A DNA stretch of 64,000 nt from Halichondria panicea (Eukaryota; Porifera; Demospongiae; Suberitida; Halichondriidae), in NCBI RefSeq assembly GCF_963675165.1, contig NC_087380.1, forward strand, positions 4,269,803 to 4,333,802, written 5' to 3'. A model generated the notes under the pieces. The model ran no database searches. It was not told where the DNA came from and saw only the letters and a program-made list of their open reading frames with translations. Shown piece after piece: positions 1 through 13,600 of this stretch. Position numbers and translations under genes: made by a program. The stretch's first letter is position 1, and each line of letters opens with the position of its first letter.

Positions 1-600
1 AGCTCTAGCCTCGTGGCAGCTAGATCTAGTTACATTTTAAATCAGTTGCTGGTGGCTGGCTAGCTAGCTAGCTAGACGTAATAGCAAGTTTTAGTAGGTT
101 TGTAGATCCAGTAACTGATGCAAAGGAGAAAGAGATACGATCTAAAGCTATCTGGACTGACTGGGCATGTTCTCGACTTATTTCTCCTGCTGACCAACAG
201 TCCCGATCCCACTACTGGATATGCCTCCAGCTGATCTGGCTTACTGGATGGGAAACTTTGTGTGCAAACTATATGGCAATGAGTATCTGGTTTGCTCTTT
301 TGGAAAGCTATGATATTCGAAGCACCTTTGATGAAACGATTATATGGATCTGGCTTAGGTACAGGTATGTACATCTTTGAAGCAAGCTGAGCCTATTTCT
401 CCAGACGAAAAAACGATGCTACGGTAAAGTCAGCTATTTGGTACACATGAAACAAGTCGAGACAATAACATTCAACTTTCTAATACTTTTCAGCTTTGCT
501 TGTGTATGTGTACATATTCAATCTGCTTGTATTATTATGCTTGTATTATTATTATAATTATGATGACATTCAGATTCAATCTGCTTGTATTATGATTGTT

Positions 601-731
601 TGATAAAAAGTGTGCATTAACAAACCAACTTAAAGCACACTTAAGTGTGGATTAAGTTATTTAATCCATGGTCACCTGACTACTTTCAGATAAGCTGATT
701 GGCTGGAGATCATGTGATCAGCACTAAGTTC
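601..731. repeat. Dispersed repeat, copy 1
   Basis: It begins AAAAAGTGTGCATTAA, contains a short hairpin (AAGTGTGC ... GCACACTT) and ends ATCATGTGATCAGCA. The same order of motifs recurs at 48747-48884 (AAAAAAGTGTGCAATAA ... GTCATGCAGTGATCAGCA). Divergence is substantial, so the copies are old. No coding potential is visible. Confidence 0.5.
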
Positions 732-744
732 AAATACTATGCAG

Positions 745-1529
745 TACTATAGGATCCTATATTTGGCGACGAAAATGTTTTGGAAATTTGACGAATAAGG
801 TGAAGGTCGCCAATTTTCAAATTGGCAATTAATTATGTGATCAATAATGCCATGCAGTATGATAATCGTCACCAGGAGCACATTACAGAAGGAGCGTCTA
901 ACTGTGCATGGGTTCGGAAATCGCATCTCGTGTGCTTTCCTAAACGCCGCATTGCCTTATAAGAAAAGTGTGCAAGTACTGTGTACATAAAGTACGGACC
1001 GCAGTCAGCCTGTGAATATCATTATAAACGGATTTTGTATGTAATGCAGCAGCAGGAGAGCTAGGTTGAGCCAGAAAGAGCTAAAATGAATAGCTAGATC
1101 TTTGATGGATGTTGGTATACATCATGGAAGAGGCTGTCATCGGTAAGGTACAGAAAGTTCTAAAATGGGAGCATATCCAGTCACTTTGTACAGAGAAAGT
1201 TTGCTAGACTTAGACTAACACATACTAGGCGTTTTGTTTTTGCAGTAGGGAGTCTTACTGGGGTTGTTAGAAGAGAGAGCTTACTACCAGGCCTATAGCT
1301 AGCTAGCTAGCTGTAACTTTTCACTTTTATTGACCTATGCTTGGTAAAAGTGCATCGTCAGCTCAATTAGCACTCGCCCGCAGACCCACTTAGTGGTTTT
1401 GCATATAAGGTCATGCTTTGCAAACTTCCATGAGATGCGATTCCCGAGGTAAGACGCTCCTTCTGTAATGTGCTCCTGTCGTCACTAAGTTGAATTGCCT
1501 CATTCGCCAAATATATACCCGCTATACGG
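745..1529. mobile_element. Foldback (inverted-repeat) element, about 785 bp
   Basis: The right end reads ATATATACCCGCTATACGG; its reverse complement resembles the left end around 745-770 (TATAGGATCCTATATTTGGCGA). Inside, 26 bases at 874-899 recur exactly in reverse complement at about 1452-1478 (AGACGCTCCTTCTGTAATGT and flank), and adjoining sequence (TCGCATCTCGTG / CATGAGATGCGA) pairs imperfectly. This is a terminal-inverted-repeat or foldback element with decayed outer arms. Its CTATACGG terminus is shared with the small MITE family found throughout the window. No transposase frame is seen. Confidence 0.6.
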
Positions 1530-1625
1530 CCGGTTCATGCAACGTACAGCACACATAAAACTGGCACGAGGGTTCAAACCACAATACACCTTAGACCCAA
1601 ATATTTCTTGTATGATGCAACTTAC

Positions 1626-4600
1626 CCAACAGATCCGCAGTGACTGTTGCTGTTTGCCCTCACACAAGACAACAGAATGATGTCCTTTTCTCTCCCCTGC
1701 ACAAAACATAATGTTGCAGGCAACCAGTATAAAGACATTCATGAAACTGGTGACCGTGTGTACTGTACTGACATGTATGTAGTAAACTTGACAGTTACAA
1801 ATCTTCTAGGAGAGGTATATATACTCATGCAGTAACTACTTTCTTAAAAGAAATCAGCCCTCCGCTGAACAGACTACAGCGCAGGTGAGATGGGCCGAAT
1901 AATTATAATAAGAAGTGCCCGATAAATTAATGATATAATTATATGGTGCTCAACTTTTATAAAAAAATACGTGAAAAGTGTTAAAAAGCTACAGAAGTTA
2001 GTGCCAATCCTAGTTAGCTTTAACAAATATTGTTTTGAAGGCTTATAATAATATAAGAAAACTCACCTGAAACCCATCCACTGTACCCACATCAACTGCA
2101 GACATGTCACTGAGTCTGAAACAAATTTAATCAGTTAGTATAATTATTGTTCTGAAACCTCTAGATTCACAACGTGCCACATCTGTGAATTCAAACTACA
2201 TGTAACTAAGACAAACATATGGGAAGTATTATTTCACAATTCTTGCCAGACTCACTCTTTCTTGATGAGACGTTTAATGTGTTTCTCCTGAGCTCTGTAG
2301 GGTGTGATCACTCCAATGCTCCCGGGGTTCACTTTCTTCTCCCTCAGCATTTTCAGAAGGTCAATTAGATAATGGCTCTCAGCAGTGTTTCGTATTGACC
2401 TGCACATTGCACGGTGAATAGGACAATACATTTTCTGCATGGTAATATAATACGCTCAATTGAGATCATGACACCTTTGTTTAATAATTATTACAAATGT
2501 AAAGGATGTTGGGGATTAGACTTAGTGGTGTTTGAGACTATATCAATACCTGAAAGCACCGTACGTGGGTGCTGATGCCTTGGTGGAAGCTGTTTTTAGC
2601 ATCATAATGTTTGCATGCAGGCAAGCAAAACAGTGCGAGTCAAAATCTAAAAAGTGGCTAGAAGCCTATATACGTAGCATGTACTGTAGAAGCTATTACT
2701 TAATTGCACCTGCATTGCAACGGTAGAGCAGTTACAGCAATATATACACACACACACACACAAACAGACTGACGTATTGCTTTCGAGGGCATAATAATTC
2801 ACAACAGGTAAAACTGCACAGATCGACTCACCCTTCAATAATATCTTCTTTGCCATTCTCAACATCAAACATCACAAATGGGTTGAATTGAAAAGGTACA
2901 GTAGAAGAGTCCAAAGTGCTACAAAAACAATGGAGCAATGATCTGTACTCTGTTAATACTGTATATGCTAGGTAGGACCAATTGAAATTTCATCGTTTAC
3001 TCAAAATAATACCGGTAGAAAGTTACTATATAGTATGCACTGTAATAGATTTTTGTATGTTGTAAACCTGTCAGTTTGCAGTCTGTTGGAGTAGAAATGT
3101 TTTGAGGGGAAGCAACAGATCTCAGGCAGCATTCGGTACTGTACACGCAGCATTTTCACAGGATTTTCTACGTATGAGAGATTGTATAGATAACACCAGT
3201 CTCTTTATAGCTGGAAGAATGGTCAAATAAATTGGTCGGTGATGAGTGATTATACTGTATACCTAGGCTACTACTATACTATGTAGTTTCATTACCTTGC
3301 CTATTGGCAAAGTATTTGTAGAGTCTTTCAAAGAGGCTCTGTCCATAGCCCCGTTTCTCAGCCTGCATGGAACGCACGGTGGCTGGCAATTGGAGAGGGT
3401 CTCCCACCAGGACCAGTTTGGAGGCTCGGTAACGCAGGGGCACCAGTATGTCCAGTTCAGTGCACTGGGAGGCCTGCGAGGAACGGGGGACAGTAAAATA
3501 GACGCTCAACGGCAGCACTTAAACATGTACATAGTACATCGTTGAACAAGTAAATCTAATTACACAACACAAAAAACAATTCTCAAAAGTCAGACGTCTC
3601 CAATCCTCATGCAACTGAACTCCCCACCCCCCCACGCAATCAAAAGTATTGGGCAGTTGACTATTCATTAGGTACGTACTTCTAAATAGTCCATGAGAAA
3701 TGACAAAGTTTATAGACGTCAACAAATACGTGCATGCGTAAGTAGTAATGCGTTGTGCTTACCTCATCTACAATCACACAGTCAAAGTGTTGCGGTGAAT
3801 TCCTCACACTATACAGAAGTTAGCACAAGGAAAAACAGTAAAACACTCTCGTGTTTAAGTATGCATGTATACAATGTGAGTACAAGGTTAGAGCATCCTT
3901 GCCCTCCATCCCCCAAAAATAAAGACTAAACTCTAACGTTAAAATGGACAAACTGAAAGTTCCAGTTCAGGCCCAGACAATGCACAATTGTTCATAACTC
4001 CTCCTCCCCGCCATACATAATAATATATATACATGTAATCTATCCCATTCACCATTCCCAGAGGTTGTAGCTGCCACTTCCGCAGAGAGTGGCACACACC
4101 ACGTCGGCATCCATGAGTATTCTCTTCCTCACTTTACTGAGGTCACGTTGCATGCTCCCACACTGGACTTTCAACTATATACACATGCAGAAATAAGGGT
4201 GCATGCTGTTAGCTGATATTATAACTGGCCATAATAATTACTGAAGTACTATGCCACCTCATCTGCTGAAGAAAAGACTGCACTCTATGTACTCTATGTA
4301 CAGACTATTGTGTAACCGCTAACACTGGCACTCACATTTTTGTGCTGCGTCATTAGCTTTGATTTTTCCATTGATAAGTGTTGAATGTTGTCCTCCAAAC
4401 TTTGCAGACCAGTCTGCAGTGATTGGAGCTCAATACTACGATAATATCTCACATACATGTAGTAACAATGGTGTAGGCTAAATTAAGAGCTCTACAAAGC
4501 ATGCACAGCAACTCATGTGATGGAAATTACCGTATAGCGTGAAATTTTCGAGGGGCTTAATTTTCGCTATTTTCGTGGGTTAGCAATCCTACACGAACAT

Positions 4601-7600
4601 TTACTATAACGTGCAAAGATTAAAGGCGTGGCTTCTGGTAAGCAGTTAACCCACGAAAAATATTCAACAAATGCTTTTAGAGGCCATTCCACGAAATTTA
4701 AGTGCCTCGAAAATTTCGCGCTATACGGTATGCGTGGGAGTCACAAACACACCAGAAATTGAATACCTTTTTGTCTGGGTAGAGGGGAGAAAGTGACAAA
4801 ATGTACTTCTCCTTTTCGGCAGCTTCAATATTTTTCTCTACTACTGAGATCTGCTGCCTGATTAAAGAAAGATTAACAATCACAAGAGTTAATGTATTTT
4901 ACAGATTACTATTAATACCTACCTAACTTCATCCAGTTTCTTCTTGGTGGCAGCTGTTCCTACTGTTATATTGAGAAGTAGTACAGTTATGACACCGACA
5001 AACCATATTACTATATGCTTGATCAGAGGTCGCGGCTACTAAATGTTCCATTTTGTTGGCAGAGGAGGCTTTTCGAGAGAGGCCACTGTTCAAGAGAGGC
5101 GTTTATTAGCCCCAGCTAATTCAAGAACCTTTAGTTTGTCATCAAAATTTCTTTTCACTTGCACAATCTCAAACTCTGCCATGAGAAAGTCTTTCAAAAG
5201 CACTAACAAGCTGCTACCTAGCTAGCTGCAACTGTAGACACCAGTATAAATATGGCTGCCACGCAGAGACATAGCCTCAAAGTTCACTGAGGCTACTATT
5301 TGAGAGCGGCTTCTATTGCACTGAAGATGGGCTATAGGGAGGCTACTATTTGAGTGTGGCCTTTATAAAAGAGCAGCCTCTGATCAAGCTAACTACTACA
5401 ATCATGTATATACCTTGAACATCTTATCGACAATTATAATATGCAGAGTGGACTCATTACTAGACCGTAAGATCTTAAGCACTCACTGCTGCTGCTCTTG
5501 ATTTTCTTATTAGCGATTTGGTCCAGACTATAGGGAATGATTTGAGGGTGTATCTTGTCTTTGTTCCCAATCCTCACCACATTAAGACGTAGGGGAGCAC
5601 GACAACCTGGTTGATAGGGGAACAATATCGTTATTATATCAATATCGATAATTTTATACACCTCCAGTACTTATTTCACCAGGCTAAGTAGCTTACATAT
5701 TTGCCTTGAAGACCCAAAGTTTCCTCCCCTCTTCAGTACCAGCAAACACACTATTCACTATACATGTATACCTTGTGTAGGGGTGGAGCCAGATATTACT
5801 CCATCCTTGATCATCTTCCTGATGACCTCGTCCACAGCAGCATTTGAGGGGGCACAAACTAGGAGGTGTGGTTTCTTCCTCTCTGCCACCCTTAACGCAC
5901 CAGGCAAGGAGGACTGGCGACTGGACTTACACAACCTGTTTAGCTCCTATACAGGGAAATAACCACAATTGTAACTTTCTGAAAATACCATTTTACATGC
6001 CTTACATTGAACTCATGCGGCTAGTAAAGTTATAGTTATGTCAAATTATGGAAGCAGCTGTGCTGCCATTTTCTAGATATTTTTCCAACAGAGTTGTAAG
6101 AAACTGAAAATAAGTGAAACTACGCGCAATTATAAAAGCACTGCCTACTTCAAACCTCCCTCCTAACACTGCTGGTAGACTATAAAAGCACTGCCTACTT
6201 CAAACCTCCCTCCTAACACTGCTGGTAGACTATAAAAGCACTGCCTACTTCAAACCTCCCTCCTAACACTGCTGGTAGACTATAAAAGCACTGCCTACTT
6301 CAAACCTCCCTCCTAACACTGCATGCTGGTAGACAATGTTCAGTCTAACAATCCATAGACCACGCACAGCTATAGCTGAAAAAAATTATGCATAAATTAC
6401 TCACAATGAACCCCTCCTGTATGAGACCCGATATGGTGTGTGTCTTTCCTGTGCCTGGAGGTCCCTGCAGCAGAAGTATCCGAGGCAGTGCGTACTGGTC
6501 ACACATGGCACGGGCTGCAGTGGCTATAGACTCTCCCTGGCTGGTATTGTAGGACCCAGCAATCTATGGATGAAAGAGAAAACGTGTGTCCAATTTGCCA
6601 TCATCTACAAAGAAAACTCAGTCCAGGAATAGATTTTCAAAGACTTAAGTTACAAGATTCTGGTTCACTGAAAGTCTAGGCAAATGGAGCCTATACGTTA
6701 CAATACACCTTCCTTTCCTCTCACCCTTAGGCTCCTTTGGCTGTGGGATGGGTGACAGAAGTACTCTCTCCCTCGAGGATTCAATATGTCACGAGCCAGA
6801 GCACTAGCATGAAAGTTGATAAGTCCCATCCATTGCCTAATCTCATTGGTTAGTGACATGACAACCTTTAGGTCAATATTCACCCCCACCTGACAGAAAC
6901 CAGGCTGACGGCACACCTTCACAGTTATAAAAACCTCACATTTGTCGCCCTGAATGAAGTTGTGCTTGTGGCCGTCAACTATAGCGAAGCATTTTTCTGA
7001 GCTATGCTTCGTTTCCACGACAACCAAATCTCTTTCATTTGGATGAGCGTATTCCCTAGCTTTGTAGCTGGGCATAATGGTTTTTACATGGATAAGCTGA
7101 AGCTGGTATGAACCTGAAGGTATGCAAGAGTCTATTATGTAGGAGCAGGGTGGAGGTTTGAACTTGGTGTCATCTATTTCCTTAAACACCTATATGTATG
7201 AACACAAGGGAGAAAATATCGGAGTTAAAAAAATTTGCTAAACATTATATACCGTATAGAGGGTAGTTTTCGTGGTTGAAGGTCTGACCACGAATATTTC
7301 ACCCACGAATGAAGCGACCTTGCCTACTTTTACCTGTAGTGCAAACTCCAACCACAAAAATATTACCCACGAAATGTCTCAATATTGCTGAACCACGAAT
7401 ATTTTGTCCCCTGAAAATTACCCGCTATGATATAACTACTAAGTTTCAGAAAAAGTTTGAGTTAATCCACTAAAGGTATATAGCTGATGTGGAAAAAAGC
7501 AACACTTAAGACTGTGTGTACATGGGTACTGTACGTTTAACCGCTACAACTCACAGTTTCCCACAGCTCGATAAAGAACAGTGGTGCAAACACTCCAAAA

Positions 7601-10600
7601 TAGTCATCATAACTCAGGAAAGTCAGGGGAACTGTATAATCCCCCCTAACCAGGTCATCAGTACATGGTGGGCAGATTCTTTTACCTCTCTCATCTTGCT
7701 CGGGGTACTGAAAGGCACTTGGATCCCAGCACAGGACACGAGTGTGTAAGTCATCCATTGTTTTGAGGCGTTTAGGTTTGGTGTTGATAGTGGGAGGACG
7801 GGCTGTAGCGTGCATTTGGGGGAGGGAACCGTGCTGCCTTGAGTTGGGTAAGGCGGGTCGATTAGCGGCTTGATTGGGTGTGGTTACACTTGTAGACGCA
7901 GAGCTCATTAAATTAAGAGTACTTGTGGAAAGTGCGTTTCCGAATATGACTGGTACTGGAAGTTTAGGAGAAAGCAATGAGGGTTGCTGCTGGTGTTTAG
8001 AAATGTGTTGTACAGGAAAAGAAGCGAAAGAAATAGGAGGCTTGCTAGTGCTGGATACATGTACATTGACAATGCTATGTTCCATTGCGTTATCCATACA
8101 AGGTGAAATGTCTTTACTTCTCATGAATGGCTTGTTACATGTAGGAGGTGATGGTTGCTTGAATTGAGTTGGTCGAGATTTCTTGGGTCTACTTTCAGGT
8201 TCATGGGGAGTAGCTCTGACCACCAAGTGACTATGCGACTGTTCAGAGTGCTGTTTACTGAGACTATTAGTTGAACGTTCACGGTTAAACTTGATAATAG
8301 CATTGATTTCTTTAGAAGAAAGGGTTTTTGAATTGGCACAAGAATCACCATATTGTTTCCGCAGCAGGGCTTTCTTCTTAGAGTACACCATTCCTGGAGG
8401 TTCCACAACAGCCGGTATAGCATGACTGGTTTTAGTACGAGCAGACAGAAACTCAACTGAACTTTGTGACTTGCACGAATCTTTTCGTTTAGCTGTCGAT
8501 GAGTACAATTTCAACTTCTTTGACTGATGATCAGAAGATGGAGGAGACAAAGGTGTAGTGTTGCCTGAATCGGGAGAAACTCTCTTTCGTTTTCTGATGA
8601 CTGAAGCAATCTTTCTCTCGGCTGGCAGAGACAAAGTACTCCTTCTTATTGATTTCTCCTTAGAAACAACGGTGTCTCCTGCAAACTTTCTCTCGGCTGG
8701 CAGAGACAAAGTACTCATTCTTATTGATTTCTCCTTAGAAACAATGGTGTCTCCTGCAAATGTAGTCAAGGCACGCTCTCTAACATGTTTAGAATCAGTT
8801 TTTCTCACTAATTGTTTATCAGAAGTACTCCCTTTGGCAACCTGCTCTTCAGAAACCGTTACTTCACGTGCATTACGCACACTCTCAATGTCAAGTCGAA
8901 CAATATCAACAGATAGACAAGAAATTTTCACACGGTTTGTGGCAGGGCTCGGTGAGGCTGTGGCAATTTCTGTGCCCTGCTTGGTAGTTTGCTGTGCACA
9001 CTCGATCAAATCTTCAGGTTGTACATGTGCTTTGTGTTGGGCAGGTAATCTTAGCAAAGGTGATTTTTTCCTTTGTTTTTCTCTATACATCTTCTGGATA
9101 TCTTCATCTTCACTGAAGTCATTGTCAAACCCACTAAGTCTCTCGATACGTGCCATTGTATCACCGTTGTCCTGGGGATGGATTCTTGGGGTTTGAAGGT
9201 CACTGGAAGCTTTAGACAATGCCTTCTCTTCTGTTTGCACAGATAAATGGATCGCTTTAGCCTCGGCTTCAAAGGCTTGGAAGACTGACTCACAAACATC
9301 TTTCTTGTCTTTTGTAACGCTAGACTCATTAGTGTCTCTAAAGTCACGATACACAAACGTTGATTCACTTTGACTATCGGGAGGTGAAATATTGGATTCT
9401 TCACTTGAACATTGCTTGATGTCTTCGAGTAACTCTTTTCTGATAGAACTGACTTCGAACATGTCCTTTACTTTGGTAACAGAAACAGTTTTTTCTTCAC
9501 ATTGCATATCAACATCACGACTGAATTTATTATCGTCAGGGGTGCTCGTTTCTAAGGCTTGACATTCATTGTCACTAAAGTCGTATAATTTTTCAACATC
9601 ATCATGGGACAGGTCCATTGAAAAGTGACTACATGTATGTGCTTCCTCATCCTCGCTAAATTTCTCGAATTCCTTCATTTCTCGCTGTGATAAGCCATGC
9701 ATGAAGATATCATTGGTGGAGGAGCTCTTTCCATCAGCTGAGTGTTCACATTTCTTCATGTCCCATTCATCATCTTTTTTCGCTGTAGACTTAGAAAGAA
9801 AAGATGGCATATCCTTCTTTTTCTTGCTGCTTCCAAGATTAGAATTTCTTGCTGGCCCTGCTGAGAGGGTATTTATTATTTCCTTAAATCCAGATATCTT
9901 AGCAGCCCGAGATCTTATAGGACTGCGACCTCTTTTCTTGGTGGGACTCGTCATTAGTGTATGGAGAGAAGGAAGCTCACTATCAGAAGAAGAACTAGAC
10001 AGTGGAGGAGTTTGTACACCTCCTAACGGCTTAGGTTCACATATAATGGAGAGATCTGTCGGTCTAGTAGTTATTTTTGAATCGGTATTCGGCTCACATT
10101 CCGTTTTAACTTCACATGAGCTTGCACCTGTACGTGAAACACTCGGAAAACTTACTGAAATAAAGCTAGGGGATAGAGGAGGGGTTCCTTTGTCTTCTGA
10201 CAGGTTAGGCTCTTCCTTTGGCTTTGACAATTTACTGCTAGTCTCATGTGAATATCTCGGTACTGGCTGAGACCGCAACGAAGATTTACTGGCATCTTGT
10301 TCATAAAGGATTCGTCTAGGCTGAGTTTTAAGAGATAGTCGCTTCTTATTTGAAGCAGACTCAGATTTTGTAAGGGAAACTTTTCTTAAGGACTGTGGTC
10401 CACACTCCCATTCCTCCATTTCATCAGTGGATGCACCCGAAGCTGACGATAGTTTAGCTCTCTTCTTAGTAATGATATGTTCCAGTTTCATTTCAGGTTT
10501 AGAGCGCTTTAATTCAAAATAACTTTCTATTTTACAGGTAGCCTCAAACTTGGCACTGCTAACGAAAGAATGAGATTTAGTGGGAGGGCTTACTTTCTTC

Positions 10601-13600
10601 TTCGTCACAACCACAGAGCAATCTTTCAATCCAAAATCCAACGTTCCTCTTTTCCTTCGTTTGTTATCAGATGTGCCATCCTTGGACCCAGAATATGATG
10701 GCAATAGGTTCACAGGCTCGTGCTTCACAATACTAGATAACTCTGTTTTACCAAAACAGAGAGATCTTAGAACGAGACAAATATGGTCTGACAGAGACTT
10801 CGATGATACTGTCTTTTTTGGAATATTGCTAGTTGAGTCACGAGTTTGAAGATGTGCTAGAAGAGTACTGGTGTTTGGTAGACTCAGAGCAGTTTTTGAA
10901 CTTAACAACTTTTTAAGAAAGTCGATCACATTGGACACCACAGAAAAATTGGGCATTACCGATTTTTCAACCGATTCAACAAGAGTGGCCAACCAGAATT
11001 GTTGACATTGGAACAAGATCTCGTACGATTCTTTTGAGTATAAGAGACTCGACATTTTTAACAGAACAATCAATACCTCTTGATACAAAACGCTATCCAT
11101 ACTAAATTTCTCCTTTTTTAATAACTCTGAAACATTTCTAAACACATCGCACACGTCAGATTCCATGTGGGGCCCAAAATCAAGCAGAGATTGTACAAAA
11201 GGTAATATCCAACAAAACACTACTGAGTCAGCATAATCTTCGTTTTCTCTACTTCGTGACCTCGAGAATCTGTTGTATACAAGTTGACTGTACGAATCCT
11301 CTACATTTTCGGGACTCTCTCTATGAGCCATTTGCTCAACTGATTCATGGAAGACACTGTGTGAGAATATAGCTTTACACATTGACTTGGGTGGGCCTTT
11401 AAAAAACTGCCAAAAACGAGATCCCATTCGTCCCAAAAGGATCGATAAACATTTAGTGACTGGAAAGAAAACATTCGGATCACCATTCAGTGTTTCTAGG
11501 ATATTCTCAGCAATTTCAGGGTGTCCAGAGCTGCTACTCATTAACTTTGAGCGAATGCATGTGGCGTCCAACGTGGTTACAAGCATGCAGAGTCCAACCC
11601 AGAAGTCCTTTGTCGATTGATGATTGTAAAGGTGTGAAGGCAGCAAAACAACCCGACTCTTGTCCCACGCAGCTTTACCTGCAGGAAAATAAGAGTGCAT
11701 GGGCAAAACACAAGAGATGATAATGCAGATCTCAATCATACTACCAGGAGTGCATGAATATTCATGTACTCCTGTTATTTAGCGCCTTGGAAATTTATCA
11801 CGTAACCATCTCGTGTGTGGGGAGTATAGCTCAGTGGTAGAGCATTTGACTGCAGATCGAGAGGTCCCTGGTTCAAATCCGGGTGCCCCCTGCTTTTTTT
11901 TTTCTACTATCTCCCGCTTGCTCATTTCCACGCTTTTTGTTGCTTTCCCAGGAATGTTTTCTTATCAGTCACTAAAATTAAGTCTATCTCATTCCAAATA
12001 TGTTTTTTGGACAGAGTCCCTTTCTGAGCAGGAGTAAGTAATGGAATTTTAAGAGAATACAGGACCGGAATGAGAGCCTTTATCAACTACGCTACTCATG
12101 TACCACAGTGACCTCAGTTTTCTATGAAAGATGTTTAATAAAGCCACACGGCACATGTGGTGCACATTGGGATTGAGTAGTTTTTACACGAGATTGCAAG
12201 TTACTCACATAATCAGGCGTAAAAACATGTCAGAGGTATAGCTCAGTGATAGAGCATTTGACTACAGATCAAGAGGCCTCTGGTTCAAATCTATGATTTA
12301 CTGCTCTAAAACGTCAATATAGGCAAGTGGCACAAAACAACGATTAGCTATATCGAAGTTCACTGACATAAATTGGCTATTCTCCAAATCTTGGGCCTAA
12401 ACTGGCGAAAACACATAATTATATAATTGTAGATAACCATTTGCGTGCAATGTGCAATGTTGAGTGGCTGGGGAAAGCACCAAAGAGCAGGGAAACAAGT
12501 GAGTGACGTGTCTTAGGTGTGTGGTTTTGGAGTATTTGCCTCTCTTTTTTGTGCAACAGTAAGAAGAAGTTCAAGAAGAGAAAACATGAATAGGTAAATG
12601 TCTATAATTATGTACGCGTGTGAACATTTTTGCAATGTTATCACACACACATATAAGAACGACTGTAACTGTGAAGACAGTTTCCAGCTGTCAAAAATTT
12701 AGTGCAAAATTGCTAAAAAGCTATACAACAGAGCGCTGCCAATCCTAGTTAGTACCTGTCGGTAACAATAGGCACACAAAAAGCTAATACGTTACTGCGA
12801 TCATTTTCAATTGCCATTGACAATAAATTATATTAACACCAGTTCTACAGCTATAGCGACCTTTCGGAACCATGCGTTACGTTTCAGACAATTGATAGTC
12901 ACATACCTATATCAGTCAGTGGATCTGAGAACATGTCATAGAGCACAACGTTGAATAGCCAGTGGACCACCTCCTCCAGCTGGTCATAGTCATCCCAGTC
13001 AACCAGACCCATCCCACGAACCACACTCAATGACCAACGCCTCACCTAGAAGCAAATAGTGACTTTGATAGGGGATAGTAGCCGGTGTACATGCATTGTA
13101 TCGATTTCCCATAGTTAAATGACTCTACTATAGGTGTATCCGATAAGAAGCCTTAGGCTAGCAACAAACCAAATCAAGTTTGCTGACGTGATACTATAAT
13201 TTATAGGAGATAAATTTACTAACCCGGCGAGAATCCAGGCTACAGAAAACTCCAAATACATTATATCTATCAGCATGCAGAAATGCAGCTACTTTTATCA
13301 AGGATTTACATATGAAGCGCGTGCCATATTGTGAACTTACTGATTCATCAGGGTGTACTAGCAGCAGATAAACTCCCGGCAGCTTCTTGGTGACTTCAAT
13401 CTGTTGGTTAGCTCGAAGCAGATGCTTCAGAGAGCACACAAACAGGTTACATAATGATCCATTGAGCAACAGACGAGGGTAACTAAGCAATTCTAACAGT
13501 GGGACCTCCAGGTGAGACTTGAGTAGCTGATATGTACGAGAGTGACTGTATTCATCTTTCTCTATCGGATCTACTTCAGGAACACCGTGAAAAATTTCTC

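Larger units (their letters stand above)
1..1625. other. Repeat-rich stretch without a supported gene
   Basis: This stretch lies downstream of the last senataxin exon that I can recognise. It holds short TAGC runs (about 58-75 and 1301-1312), a dispersed repeat at 601-731 and a foldback element at 745-1529. An open frame of about 100 codons exists on both strands near 72-383, but neither translation resembles a family I know and there is no convincing start or splice context. The remaining senataxin C-terminal exon or exons should lie here or beyond the left edge; I looked for the RLNVALTRAK-like helicase motif on the minus strand and did not find it. Confidence 0.5.

Noticed and set aside
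72-383. Open frames of about 100 codons on both strands
   Set aside because: Neither translation resembles a known family, the plus frame lacks a sensible start and is unusually tryptophan-rich, and a weak similarity to Sec7-like spacing was too vague to report as a gene.
6131-6334. CRISPR-like array
   Set aside because: Units are directly adjacent with no spacers, in a eukaryotic intron; it is a minisatellite.
8558-9196. Plus-strand 212-codon frame
   Set aside because: It is antisense to the senataxin linker exon, whose frame continues into conserved domains on both sides.
12232-12302. Functional tRNA with anticodon ACA
   Set aside because: The T stem and acceptor stem do not pair.
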